Below, piece after piece: positions 28,036 to 36,499 of a stretch of 64,000 nucleotides of DNA. The DNA is from Rhizobium hidalgonense (GTDB lineage: Bacteria; Pseudomonadota; Alphaproteobacteria; Rhizobiales; Rhizobiaceae). The position numbers and the translations under genes were made by a program. The DNA is taken from contig NZ_LODW01000041.1 in NCBI RefSeq assembly GCF_002914525.1, forward strand, positions 117,700-181,699. The letters run 5' to 3'. The notes beneath the pieces were generated by a model. It was not told the DNA's origin. It searched no databases and worked only from the letters and a program-made list of their open reading frames with translations. How positions within the stretch are numbered: the first letter of the stretch is position 1; each line of letters starts with the position of its first letter.

Positions 28036-29109
28036 TTACTTGGTTCTTGCGCGCCAATCGGCGTATTTCGGACTGTCGGGACCGACCGGCAGCGGCACGT
28101 CGGCGCCGCTGTCGGAAGACTGGTAGATGGCGGTCACCAGTTCCAGCGCCCGGCGGGCATCCACCGTCGTCACCGGCAGCGGCCCATGGCCGCTGAGGAA
28201 GGCGTGGAACTGGCCCATCTGGGTGGTGAAACGCGGCGCGACCGGCTGCCAGTCGGCAATCACCCGGTCGATCTCCTCTCGCACGTCGTCATTGGCAGCG
28301 ATGATCTTCCAGGGATCCTTGCCGGGCGTGTAGGGCTCGTGACTGCTTTCGAAGGTGACATTCTCGAAATGCAACCTCAGCCGGCTCAATTGTTCCTGCG
28401 AACCCAACGTGCAGGACAGCGAGACAAAGGCGCCGTTTTCCATCAGCAGGCTGGCGGAGGCGCAATCCTCGACTTCGATATCGTTGACGCGGGTGGCGAC
28501 ACGGCCAAACACCCTTGCCGCCGGCCCCATCAGATGCATCATCATATCGTGCAGATGCAGCGCATGGGTGACGAGCACGCCGCCGAGTTCGGTGGCCCAT
28601 TTGCCGCGCCAGGGCACGGCGTAATATTCCGGCTTGCGCAGCCAGAAGGTTTCGACCGACGCCGTATAGGCTTTGCCGGCAATACCGGCGTCGATGATCC
28701 GCTTCGCCTTCTGGATACCGTCGCCGTAGCGATATTGGAAGATCGGCATCAGCACGCCAGGAGCGGCTTTTTCCGCTTCCATGATGGTATCGACGGCGGC
28801 TAGCGAGCCGGTCAGCGGCTTCTCGCAAACGACATGTTTACCGGCAGCGAGCGCTGCAACCACCTGTTCCAGATGAATGCCGGGCGGCGTGCAGATATCG
28901 ATGATGTCGATCGTATCGTCACCCAGCAACTCCGCAAAGGAGGTGGTGCGCCGTTCGATGCCGAACTCCTCGCCGACTGCAGCCAGGCGCTGCTCGTTCA
29001 GGTCGCAGATCGCCACGACCTTGAACTTGTCGGAATGCGGCAGGTAACCCTCGACGATATGCGAGCGGCCGATACCGCAGCCGACGATCGCGACCGTCTT
29101 GATGCTCAT
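28036..29109 (-). CDS. Gfo/Idh/MocA family oxidoreductase (ABC operon)
   Basis: A 357-residue NAD(P)-dependent oxidoreductase. The nucleotide-binding start is TVAIVGCGIGRSHIVEGYLP and the catalytic-lysine motif is CEKPLTGS, with EKP at 96-98. ELGGVLVTHALHLHDMMMHL holds the conserved substrate-binding histidine. The ATG at 29109 (MSIKTVAIVG) was chosen; an ATG five codons upstream is possible. Lying within the transporter operon, it probably acts on the imported sugar or an early product. Confidence 0.88.
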   Translation of the reverse strand: MSIKTVAIVGCGIGRSHIVEGYLPHSDKFKVVAICDLNEQRLAAVGEEFGIERRTTSFAELLGDDTIDIIDICTPPGIHLEQVVAALAAGKHVVCEKPLTGSLAAVDTIMEAEKAAPGVLMPIFQYRYGDGIQKAKRIIDAGIAGKAYTASVETFWLRKPEYYAVPWRGKWATELGGVLVTHALHLHDMMMHLMGPAARVFGRVATRVNDIEVEDCASASLLMENGAFVSLSCTLGSQEQLSRLRLHFENVTFESSHEPYTPGKDPWKIIAANDDVREEIDRVIADWQPVAPRFTTQMGQFHAFLSGHGPLPVTTVDARRALELVTAIYQSSDSGADVPLPVGPDSPKYADWRARTK

Positions 29110-29132
29110 GTCATTCTTTCCCATTGCCGCCA

Positions 29133-30020
29133 TCAACGCTTCATGCCCGTCGTGGCGATGCCCTCGATCAGCAAGCGCTGGAAGAAGAGGAAGAAGAAGA
29201 AGACCGGCACGAGCGTTAGGGTCGACATGGCGAACAGGCCGCCCCAATCCGATGCGCTGGTGGAATCCACGAAGGTCCGCAGGCCGAGCTGGATCGTATA
29301 GGTGTTCATGTCGTTGAGGTAGATCAGCGGACCGAAGAAATCGTCCCAGGTCCAGATGAAGGAAAAGATGGCGGCCGTCGCCAGAACCGGCAGCGACAGC
29401 GGCAACATGATCTTCCAGTAGATGCGCCAGGCGCTGCAGCCATCCATCATCGCCGCCTCGTCGAGTTCGCGCGGGATGCCGCGGAAGAATTGCACCATGA
29501 GGAAGATGAAGAAGGCATCGCTTGCCAGGAACTTCGGCACGACAAGCGGCAGGATGGTGTTCACCCAGCCGAGATCGAGGAAGAGCACATATTGCGGGAT
29601 CAGCGTCACATGGTAGGGGATCATCAGCGTCCCGAGCATGATCGCGAACCAAAAGTTCCGGCCGGCAAAACGCAGCCGCGCAAAGGCGAAGGCCGTCAGC
29701 GAACAGGCGATGACATTGCCGGCCACCACCAGCAGCGAGATGACCAGCGAATTCCAGAAGAACCGGCCGAAGCTGACATCGAGGCCGACCCAGCCGCGCG
29801 CATAGGAAGAGAAATCGATCGACGACGGGATGAGCGAGGTCGACGAGAAGATCTCGGTTTCCGGCCTCACCGATGCCGAAACCATCCATAGCAGCGGATA
29901 GAGCATGAGCAGCGAAGCGGCGATCAGCAAGACGTGGATGACGAGCGACGCCGGCAGGCTGCGTTTGGTGATATCGGATGGCGGCCTGGCCGCGGTGACG
30001 GAAGCGGTCATCTCAGTCAT
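29133..30020 (-). CDS. Carbohydrate ABC transporter permease (MalG type)
   Basis: A 295-residue inner-membrane permease with six predicted segments. The EAA loop EAAMMDGCSAWRIYWKIMLP contacts the ATPase. The N-terminal segment LLIAASLLMLYPLLWMVSAS is typical of MalG-like CUT1 permeases. It overlaps the MalF-like gene by 8 bases. Confidence 0.93.
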   Translation of the reverse strand: MTEMTASVTAARPPSDITKRSLPASLVIHVLLIAASLLMLYPLLWMVSASVRPETEIFSSTSLIPSSIDFSSYARGWVGLDVSFGRFFWNSLVISLLVVAGNVIACSLTAFAFARLRFAGRNFWFAIMLGTLMIPYHVTLIPQYVLFLDLGWVNTILPLVVPKFLASDAFFIFLMVQFFRGIPRELDEAAMMDGCSAWRIYWKIMLPLSLPVLATAAIFSFIWTWDDFFGPLIYLNDMNTYTIQLGLRTFVDSTSASDWGGLFAMSTLTLVPVFFFFLFFQRLLIEGIATTGMKR

Positions 30021-30972
30021 CGTAGTGCACCCAGTAACGCGAGGTCAGGAAGGAGAAAGCGGTGAAAACGGCGATGATCAGCACCAGGATCCAGGCGAGC
30101 GCCGAGGCATAACCCATGCGGAAATTGCCGAAGGCTTCCTGATAGAGGTAGAGCGTGTAAAACAACGTCGAATTGATCGGCCCGCCGGTGCCGCCTGATA
30201 TGATGAAGGCCGGCGTGAAAGCCTTGAAGGCATCGATCGTCTGGACGACGGCGTTGAAGAAGATGACAGGTGTGAGCAGCGGCAGGGTGATCTTGTAGAA
30301 TTGCCGGAATTTCGAGGCGCCATCGAGGCTTGCGGCCTCATACATATCCTGCGGGATCTGGCGCAGACCGGCCAGGAAAATAATCATCGGCGAGCCGAAC
30401 TGCCAGACGGACAGCGCCACAAGCGTGTAAATCGAGTAGTTCGGATGCGAGATCCAGCTCGGACCTTCGATGCCGAAATGCGAGAGCGCCGCGTTGACGA
30501 GGCCATCACTGGCGAAAAGCTGACGCCAGAGCACGGCGATCGCCACGCTGCCGCCCAGCAGTGACGGCAGATAGAATATGGCGCGATAGATCGGCAGCCC
30601 ACGCAGGCCGCGGTTCAGCGCCATGGCGACCAGCAAGGCGAATGCCAGTTTGAACGGCACCGAGAGGACCACGTAGGTCAGGGTAACGTGCATGGCGGCC
30701 GAGAATTTCGGATCCGCCGTGGCGATGCGCACGTAGTTCGCGAGACCCACCCACCGCGGCGACTGGAGCATGTCGAAGTCGGTGAAGGAGAGATAGAGCG
30801 AAATGAGGGCCGGCCCGAGCGTCAGCCCGAAAAAGCCGACGAGCCATGGCAGCAGGAAGAGATAGCCGGGAGCATTGGCGTTCCAGAGACGTTTGAAGCG
30901 TCCTTCGGCCACGGCCCCCTGATAGCTTTCCACGGATATGGCCCCTGCGGGCGTGCGCATCGCATTGCTCAT
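30013..30972 (-). CDS. Carbohydrate ABC transporter permease (MalF type)
   Basis: A 319-residue permease with six membrane segments, starting with YLFLLPWLVGFFGLTLGPAL. The EAA loop reads YEAASLDGASKFRQFYKITL. It follows the binding-protein gene by 6 bases and overlaps the MalG-like gene, so the three are one transcript. Confidence 0.93.
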   Translation of the reverse strand: MSNAMRTPAGAISVESYQGAVAEGRFKRLWNANAPGYLFLLPWLVGFFGLTLGPALISLYLSFTDFDMLQSPRWVGLANYVRIATADPKFSAAMHVTLTYVVLSVPFKLAFALLVAMALNRGLRGLPIYRAIFYLPSLLGGSVAIAVLWRQLFASDGLVNAALSHFGIEGPSWISHPNYSIYTLVALSVWQFGSPMIIFLAGLRQIPQDMYEAASLDGASKFRQFYKITLPLLTPVIFFNAVVQTIDAFKAFTPAFIISGGTGGPINSTLFYTLYLYQEAFGNFRMGYASALAWILVLIIAVFTAFSFLTSRYWVHYDD

Positions 30973-30978
30973 ACGGGA

Positions 30979-32265
30979 TCAGCCTCTTGCGAGAATCTGC
31001 GTGATTTCCGTGACAAGCTGTTTGCCGCCATCGGAAGGAGATAGCTGTCCGAAGCCGACCTGTTCGGCGATGTTGCGCAGCATCAGCTCGCCTTCACCGG
31101 CGCCAGCCGGCGGCGGCGGCGGCAATTTGCCGGCGAGGTCGCCAAGGCCGCTGACATAGGCGAGCGCGACCTTGCCGTTTTCATCGAGTTTTGCCGCAAC
31201 GACCTCGCGCATGGCAGCCGATTCCGGAATGCCGCGTTCGACATCCAGGAGCAGCACCGCCTCAGGGTTCTTGACGAAGAAGTTGATGTAATCAACCGCC
31301 TGATCCACCGATTTCGACTGGGCCGAAACCGAGAAGAACATCGAAGGCTTGCGATAGTGGCCACCCTTGGAATCCGGCTTGACGCGCATGTAGTTGGTGA
31401 GCGCCAGCTTGTCCTTGTTCATGGCCTGATAGGCGACGAACTGGTTGGAATGGGCAAAACCGGCGGCCGACTTGCCGAGCGAGACGGTGTTGGTTTCGAT
31501 ATCGTTCTTATCGAGAGCCTGGATATCGGCGGGAACGCAAGCGCCGGCCTCACGGAACTTCGCCCACATGTCGTACCATTCCGAGGCGTCCTCCACCGCG
31601 AAGCCAATCTTGCCGTCGGCGGTATAAAGCGCTTTGCCGCGCTGACGCAGCCAGTTCTCGAACAGCGGTTCAGCGCCGCTGCCGTCGGCGAGGCCGAACA
31701 TGCCCTTGCGCTTGCCGGCCTTGGTGATCTCCGCACCCATACGGGAGAATTCGTCCCAGGTGGTCGCCTGGGTCGGAAGATCGACGCCGGCCTCCTTGAA
31801 GGCGGTGGTGTTCAGGACTGTCGCTGCCGAATTCGCCCCGAGGCTGACGCCATAGAGATGGCCGTCGACACTGCCGCCTTCGATCTGCGCCTTGTCGAAA
31901 TCATCGAGATTGAGCTTTGCCGGCATATAGGATTCGAGCGGGGCGAGTGCGCCGCGCCGCGCATATTGAACGATATAGCGATAGTCCATCTGGATGACGT
32001 CGGGCGCATTGCGGCCGGCGACCTGTGTCGCAAGGCGCGGCCAATAATCGCCCCAGCCGAGGAATTCGCCGGTAATCGTCGTGCCCGGATTCTTCGTCTG
32101 ATAGAGTTGCGAGACCTTGTTGGTGCGGTCGGCGCGCGGCTGCGAGCCCCACCACAGGAGACGCAGGCGCGCTTCCTGTGCAAAAGCGCTGGTTCCCAGC
32201 GCCGCGAGCGAAAGGAGCGTGGCTCCTCCCGCAACGAAATTACGTCTGCTTACACGTAGGCTCAT
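30979..32265 (-). CDS. Sugar ABC transporter substrate-binding protein
   Basis: A 428-residue family 1 extracellular solute-binding protein. The N-terminus has a twin-arginine-like signal, RVSRRNFVAGGATLLSLAAL, ending in AFAQ. The mature start RLRLLWWGSQPRADRT and LYQTKNPGTTITGEF are shared in pattern with the orphan binding protein at 41849-43135, so the two are paralogues of equal length. GGAGGAAAAA precedes the ATG at 32265. It is the first gene of the transporter operon; a TTGACA box and palindromic operator lie 60-105 bases upstream. The ligand is unknown, probably a uronate, glycoside or oligosaccharide. Confidence 0.92.
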   Translation of the reverse strand: MSLRVSRRNFVAGGATLLSLAALGTSAFAQEARLRLLWWGSQPRADRTNKVSQLYQTKNPGTTITGEFLGWGDYWPRLATQVAGRNAPDVIQMDYRYIVQYARRGALAPLESYMPAKLNLDDFDKAQIEGGSVDGHLYGVSLGANSAATVLNTTAFKEAGVDLPTQATTWDEFSRMGAEITKAGKRKGMFGLADGSGAEPLFENWLRQRGKALYTADGKIGFAVEDASEWYDMWAKFREAGACVPADIQALDKNDIETNTVSLGKSAAGFAHSNQFVAYQAMNKDKLALTNYMRVKPDSKGGHYRKPSMFFSVSAQSKSVDQAVDYINFFVKNPEAVLLLDVERGIPESAAMREVVAAKLDENGKVALAYVSGLGDLAGKLPPPPPAGAGEGELMLRNIAEQVGFGQLSPSDGGKQLVTEITQILARG

Positions 32266-32325
32266 TTTTTCCTCCTCCAAAGGGAAGCGCCTCCACACGC
32301 TTCCGAACCAGTCACACTTGCATAA

Positions 32326-32371
32326 ATAACTAATTGGTTACAAGCTACGAGCAAAGCGGCAAGCGTGTCAA
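32326..32371 (-). promoter_or_regulatory. Promoter and operator of the ABC transporter operon
   Basis: On the reverse strand, TTGACA (32366-32371), an 18-base spacer and a weak TAGCTT (32342-32347) are followed directly by GTAACCAATTAGTTAT (32326-32341). A repressor on that site would cover the transcription start. The divergent tetR gene shares this spacer. Confidence 0.6.
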
Positions 32372-32469
32372 GCGGGGTATCGGTTCTTGCTGACCGCCCT
32401 TCTAAATTCCGGTTTTTACAATTTCGCACTGAAGGCTTATGAGCGCAACATGCGAGACGGAGGGGAACG

Positions 32470-33147
32470 ATGAACGACAGCGAGGAAAACGGGGAGCAGA
32501 AAAAATCCCGGCGCCCATCTCAGGAACGCACGGCGCAGCGCGATCCGGAGCGGACACGCGCCGCAATCCTGGAAGCGGCCACCCGGGAGTTTGCCGAAAA
32601 CGGCATGGGTGGAGCCCGCGTCGACGCCATTGCCGCGCGCGCCGGCACCAACAAGCGCATGCTCTACCATTATTTCGGCGACAAGGAGCAGCTCTATCTC
32701 CGCGTGCTCGAAGAAGCCTATGTCGGCATCCGCACCGCCGAGCGCGCGCTGCATATCGGTGACCGAAGCCCGGAGGAAGGCATTGGGGAACTCGCGCTCT
32801 TCACCTGGCGCTATTTTCTTCAGCACCCGGAATTCCTCAGCCTGCTCGGGACGGAAAACCTGCATCGCGCCCGGTGGCTGCGCCAGTCCGTCCGGCTCAA
32901 GGAACTGCATTCGCATCTGATCGGCGAGCTTACCGATGTGCTCGAGCGGGGAAAGAAGCAGGGCGTCTTCATCGAGACGGTCGATCCGCTGCACGTCTAC
33001 CTGACGATCGCCTCGCTCGGCTATTTCTATCTTTCCAACCAATACACGCTTTCGACGATCTTCGGCCGCGACCTGATCGAGCCGGCCCATCTCAATGCCT
33101 GGGAAAAGCATATCGTCCACGTCACGCTCGCTTCGATCAAGCGTTAG
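32470..33147 (+). CDS. TetR family transcriptional regulator
   Basis: A 225-residue regulator with an N-terminal TetR helix-turn-helix: RAAILEAATREFAENGMGGA then RVDAIAARAGTNKRMLYHYF. The C-terminal ligand domain has a TetR_C-type helix bundle with no recognised ligand site. It sits between the divergent ABC transporter operon and the Gfo/Idh operon, and copies of one palindrome flank it on both sides. It is therefore the likely local repressor, with a carbohydrate-derived inducer. Confidence 0.9.
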   Translation: MNDSEENGEQKKSRRPSQERTAQRDPERTRAAILEAATREFAENGMGGARVDAIAARAGTNKRMLYHYFGDKEQLYLRVLEEAYVGIRTAERALHIGDRSPEEGIGELALFTWRYFLQHPEFLSLLGTENLHRARWLRQSVRLKELHSHLIGELTDVLERGKKQGVFIETVDPLHVYLTIASLGYFYLSNQYTLSTIFGRDLIEPAHLNAWEKHIVHVTLASIKR

Positions 33148-33174
33148 ACTAATCCTGAAAGCAGGATTTGACTC

Positions 33175-33220
33175 TTGACAGGCTCGCCGCTCTTCTGTCA
33201 TCAAGTAACCGTTTAGTTAC
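33175..33220 (+). promoter_or_regulatory. Promoter and operator of the Gfo/Idh-DUF993 operon
   Basis: TTGACA (33175-33180), a 17-base spacer and a weak TCATCA are followed by GTAACCGTTTAGTTAC (33205-33220). Spacing from the TTGACA box to the palindrome is nearly the same as at the ABC operon promoter. Confidence 0.6.
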
Positions 33221-33283
33221 CGGCTTGGGAGGGCCGGGCCGGATGCCCGCTCCCCCGCCGCAAAAGATTCCAGGGAGGAAAAT

Positions 33284-34432
33284 ATGGCACGCTTGGGGAT
33301 CATCTTGCACGGCGTTACCGGCCGCATGGGTTACAATCAGCACCTGGTGCGTTCGATCCTCGCCTTCCGCGACCAGGGCGGCATCACGCTGAAATCGGGC
33401 GAAAAACTCGAGATCGATCCGATCATCGTCGGCCGCAACGGCGCCAAGATGGAAGAGCTGGCGAAGAAGCATGGCATCAAACGCTGGTCGACCGATCTCG
33501 ACGCCGCTCTCGCCAATCCCGACGACACGATCTTCTTCGATGCCGGCACGACGCTGATGCGGGCCGAGCTTCTGTCCAAGGCGCTCGATGCCGGCAAACA
33601 TGTCTATTGCGAAAAGCCGATCTCCGACGACCTGCAGGTGGCACTCGACCTTGCCCGCAAGGCGCGCCGCTCCGGCCTTAAGCACGGGGTCGTGCAGGAC
33701 AAGCTCTTCCTTCCCGGCCTGCGCAAGCTGGCGCTGCTCAGGGATTCCGGCTTCTTCGGCAAGATCCTCTCGGTGCGCGGCGAATTCGGCTACTGGGTTT
33801 TCGAGGGCGATTGGGGCGTGCCGGCCCAGCGCCCCTCCTGGAATTACCGCAAGGGCGACGGCGGCGGTATCATCCTCGATATGCTCTGCCACTGGCGCTA
33901 TGTGCTCGACAACCTGTTCGGCGAGGTGAAGGCCGTCTCCTGCCTTGGCGCCACGCATATTCCGCGGCGCATCGACGAGCAGGGCAAGCCTTATGATTGC
34001 GACACTGACGATGCGGCCTATGCGACTTTCGAGCTCGAAGGCGGCGCGATCGCGCAGATCAATTCCTCTTGGGCCGTTCGTGTCCGCCGCGACGACCTCG
34101 TCACTTTCCAGGTCGACGGCACCCATGGCTCGGCCGTCGCCGGCCTGACGAAATGCTGGAGCCAGCACCGCGTCAATACGCCGAAGCCGGTCTGGAACCC
34201 CGACCAACCGCAGACGATCGACTTCTACAAGACCTGGGACGAGGTTCCCGATACGCAGGCCTTCGACAACGGCTTCAAGGCGCAGTGGGAAATGTTCATC
34301 CGCCATGTCGTCGAAGATGCGCCGTGGCCCTATGGCCTGGAAGCCGGCGCCAAGGGCGTGCAGCTTGCCGAACTCGGCCTGAAATCCTGGGCCGAACGCC
34401 GCTGGCTCGACGTTCCCGCATTGGAGTTCTAG
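33284..34432 (+). CDS. Gfo/Idh/MocA family oxidoreductase
   Basis: A 382-residue oxidoreductase. The nucleotide-binding loop is IILHGVTGRMGYNQH, unusual in having HGVTGRMG as in dihydrodipicolinate reductases, and the catalytic motif is CEKPISDD (EKP at 110-112). GGGIILDMLCHWRYVLDNLF carries the conserved histidine. AGGGAGG precedes the ATG. It is the first gene of an operon with DUF993, a sugar-phosphate isomerase-like gene and another Gfo/Idh gene. Confidence 0.88.
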   Translation: MARLGIILHGVTGRMGYNQHLVRSILAFRDQGGITLKSGEKLEIDPIIVGRNGAKMEELAKKHGIKRWSTDLDAALANPDDTIFFDAGTTLMRAELLSKALDAGKHVYCEKPISDDLQVALDLARKARRSGLKHGVVQDKLFLPGLRKLALLRDSGFFGKILSVRGEFGYWVFEGDWGVPAQRPSWNYRKGDGGGIILDMLCHWRYVLDNLFGEVKAVSCLGATHIPRRIDEQGKPYDCDTDDAAYATFELEGGAIAQINSSWAVRVRRDDLVTFQVDGTHGSAVAGLTKCWSQHRVNTPKPVWNPDQPQTIDFYKTWDEVPDTQAFDNGFKAQWEMFIRHVVEDAPWPYGLEAGAKGVQLAELGLKSWAERRWLDVPALEF

Positions 34433-34434
34433 CC

Positions 34435-35598
34435 GTGACGACGATCAATCTCCCCCTCGACGGCAAGATCGTTCCCTACATGCTGACCGGCACGCCGATC
34501 GAGCTGAAGAAGCGCGAGGCTAAAAGCTTCCCGCGTATCGCCTTTGCCGCCGCGCATGTGGTTGCCGATCCGCTCGCCGATAACGATCCCTGGCTGACGC
34601 CGGCGATCGACTGGGAGCGGACGCTCGCCTTCCGCCACCGGCTCTGGGATCTTGGCCTCGGCGTTGCCGAAGCCATGGATACGGCGCAGCGCGGCATGGG
34701 CCTCGGCTGGCCGGAAGCTCGCGACCTGATCCGCCGGGCGCTCACTGAGGCGTCCAGCCGCAAGGATGCGCTGATCGCCTGCGGCGCCGGCACCGACCAT
34801 CTGACGCCCGGACCCGATGTGACGATCGACACCATCCTCAGGGCCTATGAAGAGCAGATCGAAACGGTGGAGGCGGCCGGCGGCCGCATCATTCTGATGG
34901 CGAGCCGGGCGCTTGCCGTCGCTGCCAAAGGACCTGACGACTATGTCAGGGTCTATGACCGCATCCTCCGTCAGGTCAAGGAACCCGTCATCATCCACTG
35001 GCTCGGCGAAATGTTCGACCCGGCGCTCGAGGGATATTGGGGCAATGGCGACCATCTGAAGGCCATGGAAACCTGCCTTGAGGTGATCGAAGCCAATGCC
35101 GGCAAGGTCGACGGCATCAAGATCTCGCTTCTCTCCAAGGAGAAGGAAGTGACCATGCGCCGGAAACTGCCGAAATCCGTGCGCATGTATACCGGCGACG
35201 ACTTCAACTATGCCGAACTGATTGCGGGCGACGAACAGGGCCATTCCGACGCGCTGCTCGGCATCTTCGATGCCATCGCGCCGGCAGCTTCGGCGGCCCT
35301 CGACGCGCTCGGCCGCAAGAGCAACCATGAATTCTTCGATCTGCTCGAGCCGACCGTGCCGCTGTCGCGGCACATCTTCAGAGCGCCGACCCGCTTCTAC
35401 AAGACCGGCGTCGTCTTCCTCGCTTATCTCAACGGCCTGCAGGACCATTTCACCATGGTCGGCGGCCAGCAGAGCACCCGCTCGCTGACGCATCTGGCAG
35501 AGCTCTTCCGGCTGGCCGACAAGGCGCGGGTTCTGGCCGATCCGGAACTCGCAACAGCGCGGATGAAACAGGTGCTTGCCGTCCACGGCGTTCACTAA
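34435..35598 (+). CDS. DUF993 (dihydrodipicolinate synthase-like) protein
   Basis: A 387-residue TIM-barrel protein of the DUF993 family, related to DapA/N-acetylneuraminate lyases. Recognisable are IVPYMLTGTPIELKKREAKS, LIACGAGTDHLTPGPDVTID and VDGIKISLLSKEKEVTMRRK; the lysine in DGIKIS fits the Schiff-base position of aldolases in this family. The start is GTG at 34435, 2 bases after the preceding stop; upstream in-frame sequence lies inside the Gfo/Idh gene. An aldol cleavage of a keto-acid sugar intermediate is a reasonable guess. Confidence 0.82.
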   Translation: MTTINLPLDGKIVPYMLTGTPIELKKREAKSFPRIAFAAAHVVADPLADNDPWLTPAIDWERTLAFRHRLWDLGLGVAEAMDTAQRGMGLGWPEARDLIRRALTEASSRKDALIACGAGTDHLTPGPDVTIDTILRAYEEQIETVEAAGGRIILMASRALAVAAKGPDDYVRVYDRILRQVKEPVIIHWLGEMFDPALEGYWGNGDHLKAMETCLEVIEANAGKVDGIKISLLSKEKEVTMRRKLPKSVRMYTGDDFNYAELIAGDEQGHSDALLGIFDAIAPAASAALDALGRKSNHEFFDLLEPTVPLSRHIFRAPTRFYKTGVVFLAYLNGLQDHFTMVGGQQSTRSLTHLAELFRLADKARVLADPELATARMKQVLAVHGVH

Positions 35599-35627
35599 GC
35601 GTCGACTCGGCTTGGGAGGAGAATGAC

Positions 35628-36458
35628 ATGCAGGTCGAAGGACTTTCGATCAATCTGGCGACGATCCGCGAACAATGCGGCTTTGCCGAAGCCGTCGATA
35701 TCTGCCTGAAGCATGGCATCACCTCGATCGCGCCCTGGCGCGACCAGGTCGCGAAGGTCGGCCTCGACGAGGCGGTGCGGATCGTCAAATCGAACGGCAT
35801 CAAGCTGACCGGTCTTTGCCGCGGCGGCTTCTTTCCGGCGGCAAACGATGCAGACTGGCAGAAGAACCTCGACGACAACCGGCGTGCTATCGACGAGGCG
35901 GCGGCGTTTTCCGCCGATTGCTTGGTGCTCGTCGTCGGCGGCCTGCCGGGCGCTTCGAAGGATATCGTCGCCGCGCGCCAGATGGTGTTCGACGGCATTG
36001 CCGCCGTGCTGCCGCATGCGCAGGCTGCCGGCGTGAAGCTTGCTATCGAGCCGCTGCATCCGATGTATGCCGCCGACCGGGCCTGCGTGAACACGCTCGG
36101 CCAGGCGCTCGACATGTGCGAGCCGCTCGGCGAGGATGTCGGCGTGGCGATCGATGTCTATCATGTCTGGTGGGACCCCGATCTTGCCAACCAGATCGCC
36201 CGCGCCGGCCGGATGAACCGCATCTTCGCCCATCACATCTGCGACTGGCTGGCGCCGACCAGGGACATGCTGCTCGACCGCGGCATGATGGGCGATGGCG
36301 TCATCGACCTCAAACGCATAAGACGAATGATCGAGGCTGCCGGTTTCTTCGGCGCACAGGAAGTGGAGATCTTTTCGGCCGAAAACTGGTGGAAACGCCC
36401 GGCCGACGAGGTGATCGCCACCTGCGTCGAGCGCTTCCGGAGCTGCTGCCAGATCTGA
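35628..36458 (+). CDS. Sugar phosphate isomerase/epimerase family protein
   Basis: A 276-residue AP-endonuclease-2-type TIM barrel. Candidate metal ligands are Glu141 in LAIEPLHPMY, Asp176 and His179 in AIDVYHVWW, His202 in FAHHICDW and a Glu in QEVEIFSAENWW (244-255). Members act as isomerases, epimerases or, beside Gfo/Idh partners, as lyases for 3-keto-glycosides. GGGAGG precedes the ATG. The operon context with two Gfo/Idh genes favours the last role, but this is inference. Confidence 0.85.
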   Translation: MQVEGLSINLATIREQCGFAEAVDICLKHGITSIAPWRDQVAKVGLDEAVRIVKSNGIKLTGLCRGGFFPAANDADWQKNLDDNRRAIDEAAAFSADCLVLVVGGLPGASKDIVAARQMVFDGIAAVLPHAQAAGVKLAIEPLHPMYAADRACVNTLGQALDMCEPLGEDVGVAIDVYHVWWDPDLANQIARAGRMNRIFAHHICDWLAPTRDMLLDRGMMGDGVIDLKRIRRMIEAAGFFGAQEVEIFSAENWWKRPADEVIATCVERFRSCCQI

Positions 36459-36499
36459 TTTTCAATATTTTTTCATCTCGCATGCAGGAGGATCTTTCG

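Noticed and set aside
28020..28045. GGTTAC resembling half of the TetR operator
   Set aside because: It overlaps the stop codon of the Gfo/Idh gene and lacks the second half site and a promoter.
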